This document shows, one piece after another, positions 57,585 to 64,000 of a stretch of DNA of 64,000 bases; positions within the stretch are counted from its first letter, which is position 1; each line of letters starts with the position of its first letter. The notes below the pieces were generated by a model that had not been told where the DNA came from, did not search any database, and saw nothing but the letters and a program-made list of their open reading frames with translations. This DNA is from Chrysemys picta bellii (taxonomy: Eukaryota > Chordata > Testudines > Emydidae): the NCBI RefSeq assembly GCF_011386835.1, contig NC_088797.1:90592264-90656263 (forward strand), given 5' to 3'. A program made the translations under genes and the position numbers.

Positions 57585-57768
57585 CAGAGGTGTAGCGAGC
57601 GCCCTCCGTACCCTCCGACCGGAGGGGGACCCGCAAGGAAGGGGGCCCCTAAAAGTGGCAAAATAAATACCGCATTCCAGTTTCTGCATTGTAAGGGGCC
57701 CCGCCTGGACATATGTTCGGAGGGGGCCACTGTTCGGAGGGGGCCACATTCTTGTTGCTACGGCCCTG
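57585..57768. mobile_element. hAT MITE with perfect duplication
   Basis: A perfect 8-bp duplication, TCTACCAC, at 57577-57584 and 57769-57776 encloses an element starting CAGAGGTGTAGCGA and ending TTGCTACGGCCCTG. Inside, TGTTCGGAGGGGGCCAC is tandemly duplicated at 57714-57730 and 57731-57747. Length 184 bp, GC-rich, non-coding. Confidence 0.85.
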
Positions 57769-57776
57769 TCTACCAC

Positions 57777-58460
57777 TACCAGATATTCTGTTAGCTCAAG
57801 TGACTGAGGACTACATTGTGGATCTAAAGATTCCAGCCTTGCTGCTGATCTGTGTGCAGGATCAATATGGTTCCACAGGATGAAACTTTTCTGTTTTTTT
57901 AAAAATTAGGTGATTAAATTAAAAAAAAAAACTTTTAAGGCTGCAAAATCAAGCACTCAAAAATTAGGAATGCCAAAATTAAGGATTCCTTGGCCCAGGA
58001 TTTAATTTCTTTAATATCTCTGCTTTAAGTCTCAGTGAAAGACGTTAGGGGCAGCATGGCTTCTTTTCTGATGAGGACAAATCAACTTCACAGGAAAACT
58101 TCAGGGTGGGGAATGGCTGCTCTGAAGAAATTCTGTAAGTTTATTTAACGTTTGAGACTTTGTTTTGAAATTCCATGTGGAATTTACTTTCAAGAAATTC
58201 CCCTCTGAAGTCCACTGGAATCTAGTCCCTCAAAACCACCTAGCAAGATGATCCATTTTAGGTGATACCTATATTGTGGGCAGAACCTACTTAGTGCTCA
58301 CTCAACTTCTCAGTTTCAATAACTCAGCCGAGGAGGGATTTGGTTTTTTTTCTACTCCATATCTAGTTTTCTCCAAAGGCTTCCATTTTGCAGTTTTCTT
58401 TTTGTTATACCTTTCTGTGAGCATCTTCGTTCCTTCCCCCACCAGAGAGCTGGCTGTTCT
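57777..58460. other. unique DNA, no gene seen
   Basis: Nothing recognised; an 80-codon frame at 58276-58518 lacks any domain. Confidence 0.45.
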
Positions 58461-59655
58461 ACATCTGACTCTGGCTGAATTTCTTCATTTTATCCTGAGT
58501 AGGATCTTCTTGCATTAACCACTTTGAATGGTTTTGATGACCACCTGGAGACATATCAGACTCTGCAGATGTTTTTATTTGTTGTAACAAGAGAGCTTTA
58601 GGAATGGTGTATGAAAGGATGATATTTACATGAGCTTCTGCTTTCTCCGTAGTGTTGTGATTGCTTGCTGTTTCAAGACTAGGGTGCCTGGAGAAGTAGG
58701 CAGCAGGGTTATTTTTGGTAGGCCAATACAAAACTTTGTAATCACGACCTTATCCTTTGAGCATCCACCACCCAATGCAAGCTGGTGGGAAAAAGACAGA
58801 TTGTTGAACATAGGTTCAAGAGATTTGTGATCAGTCTGAATCCTGAAATGATATCTGAGGACTGCTCCTAATCCAACACTACTGGCATCTACCAATTTTA
58901 GGATCCGCTGAGATTCCATCTTTGGAGGAGGTGTATCCAGAAAATTCTAATGTTGGTTTATTGCACTCACATTTGTCTGGGTTTAACGTGAGATTCTGCT
59001 CCTGCAGTGGTTCAGAAACAGTTGTGTCCTGTTCTTCAGATGTGGTGCCAAATACTAATATGTTATTACTCACATTAAGAACACCAGAGAATCCAGTTAG
59101 CACCTCACATATGGTGTTTTGAAATATTGCTACCACTGAAGAAATGCTAAAACTGAGTCACTTATATTGACATAGACCCTTATATGTCATGAAGGGTGTT
59201 ATGTACCTTAACTCAGGGTAGAGTTCAAGTTGGTGGTATCCTGTTGTCAAGTCAAGCTTGAGAAGACTTTTGATCCATGCAAATCTGTAATAATTTCATT
59301 TACAGTGGAGGTAATATGTTGCTCACACTAGATAGCATGATTGGGTAAATGCATATCCACACAAATTTGGATTTTGCCTGGTTGCTTGTGTTTTTGGGTC
59401 ACTACTATAAATGAAACCCATGATGTGGGGCCTTCCACTTGCTCAGTGATGTCAAGCTCTTCCAAATGTGCTAGTTCTTCCACCAGCTTTGTGACATAGA
59501 AAGGAATGTATCTGTGTGGTAAAGCTACAGGCCAAACTTTTTATTTTTAAGTTAAGACTGAAGTATTGCAAAGTGTACTGTGTGTGGCTGTGGGAAATGA
59601 GGTAGACCCTTGATACACTTGTCACAAAACCTTGGTTAGCAATGTTCTGCATACA
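58460..59655 (-). pseudogene. Ty3/Gypsy pol remnant
   Basis: Reading minus strand, the order is reverse transcriptase then RNase H. The RT start has LVEELAHLEELDI and KQPGKIQICVDM (about 59490-59350). The catalytic block (59136-59040) reads NVSNNILVFGTT where SDDILVFG is expected, so both aspartates are asparagine (59062-59067). Next come ECNKPTLEFSGYTSS and VDASSVGLGAVL (RNase H start, about 58890). The text then jumps to FRIQTDHKSLEPMF, indicating an internal loss, and ends with AYFSRHP near 58700. It is split into several frames. No LTR or integrase was found. Confidence 0.8.
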
Positions 59656-60025
59656 GTATTGTGGTTTTTTTAAGACTTAAGATGGACATGTACAGGCTTT
59701 CTGATGCAGTCTGGAGGATATCCCCATTCAAAATGGTTTCCATAATACTTCTGGTCTGACAGAGCAAGGCACAATCACTAAAGTGTTGTTTACAGCATGG
59801 CAAGAGAGTGGCTTCTACAGGTGGAGAAACTGTTTTTTTCTATGGGCAGTGTTGCACACGCTAAAAATTCAACAGCTAGAAAGAGCTCATACCTCTTTTT
59901 GTGGTTGTTGTTATCCTTGTAGCTGGTGTTTGTGTCCTAACTAAGTAGGATCTTCTGGAAGGAATCATACAGACACTAGTTTCAGATTAAGATTCCACAG
60001 ACCATTGTTTAATCCAGCAACTCAC
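59656..60025. other. possible upstream Gypsy remainder
   Basis: No clear protein signature. It may continue the retrotransposon 5' of RT on the minus strand. Confidence 0.3.
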
Positions 60026-60033
60026 AGAACACA

Positions 60034-60336
60034 TAGCGCTGGCACTTCCACTAGGCGACCCTAGGTGGTTGCCTAGGGTGGCAGAATGTGGGGGGGCAGC
60101 ATTTCGCCGCCCTCTGCAGAATTTTGGCAGTGAGGGGCTTCTTCCGCTCCAGGTCTTCGGTGGAAATTCGGTGACAGATCCTTCACTCGTTCCGGGACCC
60201 ACCTCCAAAGTGCCCCAAAGACCCGGAGCAGAAGGACCCCCGCCGCCGAGAACGCAGCTTCAGAGGAGGAGCTGCCGCCGATTACTGTGGAGGAGCGCTG
60301 CCACCTAGGGTGGCAAAAACCCCGACACTGCTCCTG
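60034..60336. mobile_element. hAT MITE with perfect duplication
   Basis: A perfect 8-bp duplication, AGAACACA, at 60026-60033 and 60337-60344 encloses an element starting TAGCGCTGGCACTTCC and ending CGACACTGCTCCTG. Internal inverted text is CCTAGGTGGTTGCCTAGGG near 60061 against CCACCTAGGGTGGCA near 60301. GC-rich interior, 303 bp, non-coding. Confidence 0.8.
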
Positions 60337-61546
60337 AGAACACAGCTTCTCGTACAGTAACTAGCTGAACTCTCTAGTAAAATTTCAAAACCTTGAGTGG
60401 ACTAACATGACCGAGACGCTATACTCGGTACTCTTCAAAAAATCCCAGCACAGATCATGGAATTAATTGTATAAATATAAACACTGCAGGCCCCCTTCTC
60501 TATCAGCTGTGTTGAATAGAGGTCTGGTCTACACTACGAGTTTATGTCGACTTTAGCAGCATTAAATCGAATTAAGCCTGGACACGTCCACACGACGAAG
60601 CCCTTTTTTTCGACTTAAAGGGCCCTTTAAACCGGTTTCTTTACTCCACCTCCGATGAGGGGATTAGCGCTAAAATCGGCCTTTGTGGGTCGGATTTGGG
60701 GTAGTGTGGATGGAATTTGACGTTATTGGCCTCTGGGAGTTATCCCACAGTGTTTCATTGTGACCGCTCTGGACAGCACTCTCAACTCAGATGCACTGAC
60801 CAGATAGACAGGAAAAGCCCCGCGAACTTTTGAATGTCATTTCCTGTTTGCCCAGTGTGGAGAGCACAGGTGACCACGCAGAGCTCCTCAGCACAGCACA
60901 TGATGGAGTCCCAGGATCGCAAAAGAGCTCCAGCATGGACAGAACGGGAGGTATGGGATCTGCTCGCCATATGGGGAGACGAATCAGTGCTAGTTGAACT
61001 CCGTAGCAGTAAACGAAATGGCAAAATATTAGAAAAGGTCTCAAAGGCCATGAAGGACAGAGGCCATAACAGGGACGCACAGCAGTGCCGCATGAAAATT
61101 AAGGAGCTAAGGCAAGCCTACCACAAAGCCAGAGATGCAAACGGAAGGTCTCGGGCAGAGCTGCAAACATTCCGCTTCTACGCGGAGCTGCATGCGATGC
61201 TAGGGGTTGCAGCCACCACTACCCCAACCGTGTGCTTTGACTCCGTCAATGGAGAAACACGCAACAGGGAAGCGGGTTTGGGATACAAGGAAGATGATGA
61301 TGAAGACAATGAAGAGAGCTCACAGCAAGGAAGCGGAGAAACCGGTTTCCCCAACAGCCAGGATATGTTTATCACCCTGGACCTGGAACCAGTAACCCCC
61401 GAACTCACCCAAGGCGTGCTCCCAGACCCTGAGGGCACACAAGGGACCTCTGGTGAGTGTACCTTTGTAAATATTACACATGGTTTAAAAGCAAGCGTGT
61501 TTAATGATTAATGATTAATTTGCCCTGGCAGTCGTGGCCAGTACAG

Positions 61547-62209
61547 CTACTGGAAAAGTCTGTTAACGTGTATGGGGATGGAGCGGAAATCCTCCAGGGA
61601 CATCTCCAGAAAGCTTTCCTTCATGTACTCCCAAAGCCTTTGCAAAAGGTTTCTGGGGAGGGCTGCCTTATCCCGTCCGCCATGGTAGGACACTTTACCA
61701 CACCAGGCCAGTAACACGTAGTCTGGAATCATTGCATGACAAAGCATGGCAGCGTATGGTCCCGGTGTTTGCTGGCATGCAGACAACATCCATTCCTTAT
61801 CTCTCTTTGTTATCCTCAGGAGAGTGATATCATTCACGGTCACCTGGTTGAAATGAGGTGATTTTATTAAGGGGACATTCAGAGGTGCCCGTTCCTGCTC
61901 GGCTGAACAGAAATGTTCCCCGCTGCTAGCCACGCGGTGGGAGGGAGGGGTGAAGTGATCATTCCAGAGAATTGGGTGTGTGTGTGTGGGGGGGGGGGTA
62001 GTTGGGTTTGTGCTGCATGTTAACCCGGAAACCCCAGTCCCTCCTTTTACATTGCAAACCCATTTTAAATGGCCAACCCAATGGGTCCTTGGTATGGGAA
62101 ATGAGGGCGCTGCTGTTTGAAACCATTCCCACATGTTATGAAGGTTAAAAAAGCCAAAAGACTGTGGCTTACCATGGCTGCCTGCAAGCCGAATTCTGTT
62201 GCCTGGCAC
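61547..62209 (-). CDS. 220-codon antisense open frame in intron
   Basis: The frame starts at ATG (62209) and is open for 220 codons, entirely within the predicted 933-bp intron. It reads NLHNMWEWFQTA, then a Pro/Thr stretch produced by the GT/G microsatellite at 61976-61998, then AMLCHAMIPDYVLLAWCGKV and PRNLLQRLWEYMKES. I recognise no domain. It points the same way as the transposase gene. It may be chance, an extra Harbinger ORF, or a remnant of another element. Function unknown. Confidence 0.35.
   Translation of the reverse strand: MPGNRIRLAGSHGKPQSFGFFNLHNMWEWFQTAAPSFPIPRTHWVGHLKWVCNVKGGTGVSGLTCSTNPTTPPPTHTHPILWNDHFTPPSHRVASSGEHFCSAEQERAPLNVPLIKSPHFNQVTVNDITLLRITKRDKEWMLSACQQTPGPYAAMLCHAMIPDYVLLAWCGKVSYHGGRDKAALPRNLLQRLWEYMKESFLEMSLEDFRSIPIHVNRLFQ
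61976..61998. repeat. (TG)n plus poly-G tract
   Basis: About six TG units followed by about eleven G. Confidence 0.85.
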
Positions 62210-62980
62210 TGCGTGAGTGATCTCTCACACCAAACCGGCAGGCCCTCAATATAAGTGGAAAAATGCGACCTTGTAACGAAAGCACATGTGCTGTGTAATG
62301 TGAACAGCAAAATTTAACATGAAAGAGTGTACCCATTGTTCTCTAAAATGTCTTTTTTAACCACCTCTCCCTTCTCCTACACCAGCTGCAAATGTTTCTC
62401 CTTCGCAAAGGCTAGCGAAGATTACAAGGGGAAAACGGCGGACTGGAGAAGATATGTTCACAGAGCTCCAGATGTCCTCCCACGCTGAAAGAGCACAGCA
62501 GAATGCGTGGAGGCAATCAATGTCAGAGTGCAAAAAAGCACAATATGAATGAGAGGAGAGGTGGCGGGATGAATCGCGGGCTGAACAGAGCAAGTGGCGG
62601 GCTGAAGATGATAGGTGGCGTCAGCTTGCAGACAGAAGGCAAGAGTCGATGCTCTGGCTGCTGGAGCATCAAACTGATATGCTCCAGCATATGGTTGAGC
62701 TGCAGGAAAGGCAGCAGGAGCAGAGACCGCCGCTACAGCCCCTGTGTAACCAGCAGCCCTCCTCCCCAAGTCTCATTGTCTCCTCACCCAGACGCCCAAG
62801 AACACGGTGTTGGGGCCTCCGGCCACCCAGTCACTCCATCCCAGATGATTGCCTGAGCATTGGAAGGCTGGCCTTCAATAAGTGTTAAAGTTTTAAACTG
62901 CAGTGTGTCCTTTTCCTTCCCTCCTCCCCCACCCATCCCGGGCTACCTTGGCAATTATCCCCCTAGTTGTGTGATGAATT

Positions 62981-62986
62981 AATAAA
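62981..62986 (+). terminator. poly(A) signal of the SANT-like gene
   Basis: AATAAA lies 93 bases after the stop at 62888. Position and orientation fit the plus-strand gene. Confidence 0.6.
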
Positions 62987-63014
62987 GAATGCATGAATGA
63001 GAAGTAACAATGAC

Positions 63015-63020
63015 TTTATT
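63015..63020 (-). terminator. poly(A) signal of the transposase gene
   Basis: Minus-strand AATAAA (plus TTTATT) lies about 130 bases after the transposase stop at 63149. It is only 28 bases from the opposing signal, so the two transcripts would overlap or nearly overlap at their 3' ends. Confidence 0.6.
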
Positions 63021-63148
63021 GCCTCTGCAAGCAGTGCTCGAAGGGGGGAGGGGAGGGGAGGGTGGGGTGGTTGGTTTACAGGGAAGTAGAGTGAACCGGG
63101 GGGGGCGGGGGACACTGAGGATTCATCAAGGAGAAACAAACAGAAGTT

Positions 63149-64000
63149 TCACACCGTAGCCTGGCCAGTCACAAAACTAGTTTTCAAAGCTTCTCTGATG
63201 CGCACCGTGCCCTGCTGTACTCTTCTAACCGCCCTGGTGTCTGGCTGCGCGTAATCAGTGGCCAGGCAATTTGCCTCAACCTCCCACCCCGCCATAACTG
63301 TCTCCCCCTTACTCTCACAGATATTGTGGAGCGCACAGCAAACAGCAATAACAATGAGGATATTGGTTTCGCAGAGGTCTATCCGCGTCAGTAAGCTGCG
63401 CCAGCGCGCTTTTAAACATCCAAATGCACATTCCACCACCATTCAGCACTTGCTCAGCCTGTAGTTGAACAGCTCCTGACTACTGTCCAGGCTGCCTGTG
63501 TACAGTTTCATGAGACATGGCGTTAAGGGGTAGGCTGGGTCCCCAAGAATAACGATAGGCATTTCAACATCCCCAACGGTTATTTTCTGGTCCGGGAAGA
63601 AAGTCCCTTCCTCCAGCTTTCGAAACAGAGCAGAGTGCCTGAAGACGCGAGCATCATGTACCTTTCCTGGCCATCCCATGTTGATGTTGGTGAAACGTCC
63701 CTTGTGATCCACCAGGGCTTGCAGCAGCATTGAAAAGTACCCCTTGAGGTTTATGTAGTCGGTGGCTTGGTGGTCTGGTGCCAAGATAGGGATATGGGTT
63801 CCGTCTATCGCCCCACCACAGTTTGGGAATCCCATTGCAGCAAAGCCATCCACTATGACCTGCACATTTCCCAGAGTCACTACCCTTGATATCAGCAGGT
63901 CTTTGATTGCCCTGGCAACTTGGATCACAGCAGCCCCCACAGTAGATTTGCCCACTCCAAATTGATTCCCGACTGACCGGTAGCTGTCTGGCGTTGCAAG
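63149..64000 (-). pseudogene. Harbinger DDE transposase, C-terminal part, one stop
   Basis: The frame is open from the right edge (LATPDSYRSVGNQFGVGKST) to 63446, broken by TGA at 63443-63445, then continues in frame to 63149. The DDE_4-type motifs are present: GGAIDGTHIPI (Asp codon 63803-63805), VHDARVF (63653-63655), GDPAYPL (63539-63541) and VVECAFGCLKARW (Glu codon 63431-63433). The stop falls just before the catalytic Glu, so a truncated product would be inactive. NICESKGE follows. It resembles HARBI1 and related domesticated proteins. The N-terminal helix-turn-helix part is outside the window. Confidence 0.85.

Larger units (their letters stand above)
60903..62888 (+). pseudogene. Harbinger Myb/SANT-like DNA-binding protein (two exons, one stop)
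   Basis: This is the accessory DNA-binding partner that Harbinger transposases need for nuclear import and end recognition. Exon 1 (60903-61452) has a trihelix/Myb-like domain at residues 10-75: WTEREVWDLLAIW, then GHNRDAQQCRMKIKELRQAY. An acidic patch, EDDDEDNEE, lies near residue 137. A GTGAGT donor follows at 61453-61458. A CAG acceptor ends at 62385, and exon 2 (62386-62888) joins in phase. It encodes a strongly charged helix (RWRQLADRRQES, then MVELQERQQEQ), probably a coiled coil. A single in-frame TGA lies at 62550-62552. Two adjacent ATGs (60900, 60903) precede the domain; a GTG-less upstream start at 60834 is also in frame. Without splicing, the frame stops at 61511. The splice prediction is mine and untested. 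Confidence 0.75.
60518..64000. mobile_element. PIF/Harbinger element, left 3.5 kb
   Basis: The left end GGTCTGGTCTACACTACGAG is near 60521. A subterminal region with ATGTCGACTTTAG and TTTCGACTTAAAGGG repeats the TCGA-centred motif seen in the 1050-1335 MITE. It carries two convergent genes: the SANT-like DNA-binding gene on the plus strand and the transposase on the minus strand, the usual pair of Harbinger elements. The right end lies beyond the window. The body is less decayed than any other transposon here. Confidence 0.85.

Noticed and set aside
1..64000. CRISPR arrays, operons, bacterial promoters, rRNA and tRNA genes
   Set aside because: None is present: direct repeats are minisatellites or transposons, tRNA-like segments are SINE heads, and the organism is a vertebrate.

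Overview
This is vertebrate nuclear DNA, most likely from a turtle (Testudines) and otherwise another non-avian reptile. The reasons are CR1 LINE copies on both strands, MIR/tRNA-headed SINEs, and many short hAT and PIF/Harbinger elements whose terminal sequences I recall from chelonian genomes. The organism call rests on remembered repeat families and was not searched. There is no bacterial gene organisation, rRNA, tRNA gene or CRISPR array. I found no convincing host protein-coding gene. The window reads as intergenic or deep intronic DNA, AT-rich and CpG-poor, punctuated by GC-rich transposon insertions. One weak candidate host exon lies near 859-903.

Layout. 1-9.4 kb: mostly unique AT-rich DNA with a triple-hairpin Harbinger-like MITE (1050-1335), CR1 pieces, and a hAT MITE (8336-8666). 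9.4-16.8 kb: a 124-bp hAT MITE with perfect ends, an 871-bp terminal-inverted-repeat element with a GC-rich minisatellite core (10168-11038), an LTR-like segment, and a reverse-oriented LINE end. 17.2-18.8 kb: a 1,646-bp fold-back hAT element carrying two opposed copies of the transposase dimerisation domain. 19-24 kb: two hAT MITEs (one clearly inserted in an older repeat) and a long decayed CR1 ORF2. 24-41 kb: largely unique sequence with Harbinger and hAT MITEs and a 920-bp element (33007-33926); several AT-rich stretches look like possible conserved noncoding DNA. 41-57.8 kb: LTR-like repeats (one split by a hAT element), minisatellites, a TTA-flanked fold-back MITE (54042-54346), a TA-flanked mariner-like MITE and a hAT MITE (57585-57768). 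58.5-59.7 kb: a dead Ty3/Gypsy pol remnant on the minus strand. 60.5-64 kb: the left part of an almost intact Harbinger element running off the right edge.

The genes that work together are those of the last element. A plus-strand two-exon gene encodes a Myb/SANT-like (trihelix) DNA-binding protein with a charged C-terminal helix. A minus-strand gene encodes the DDE transposase. They converge tail to tail, with poly(A) signals about 30 bp apart. Each frame is broken by one in-frame TGA at a position where a single C-to-T change from CGA would explain it. The element's end resembles the ends of three MITE copies in the window, so it or a relative is a candidate source of their transposition machinery. 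A 220-codon open frame lies antisense within the predicted intron and is unexplained.
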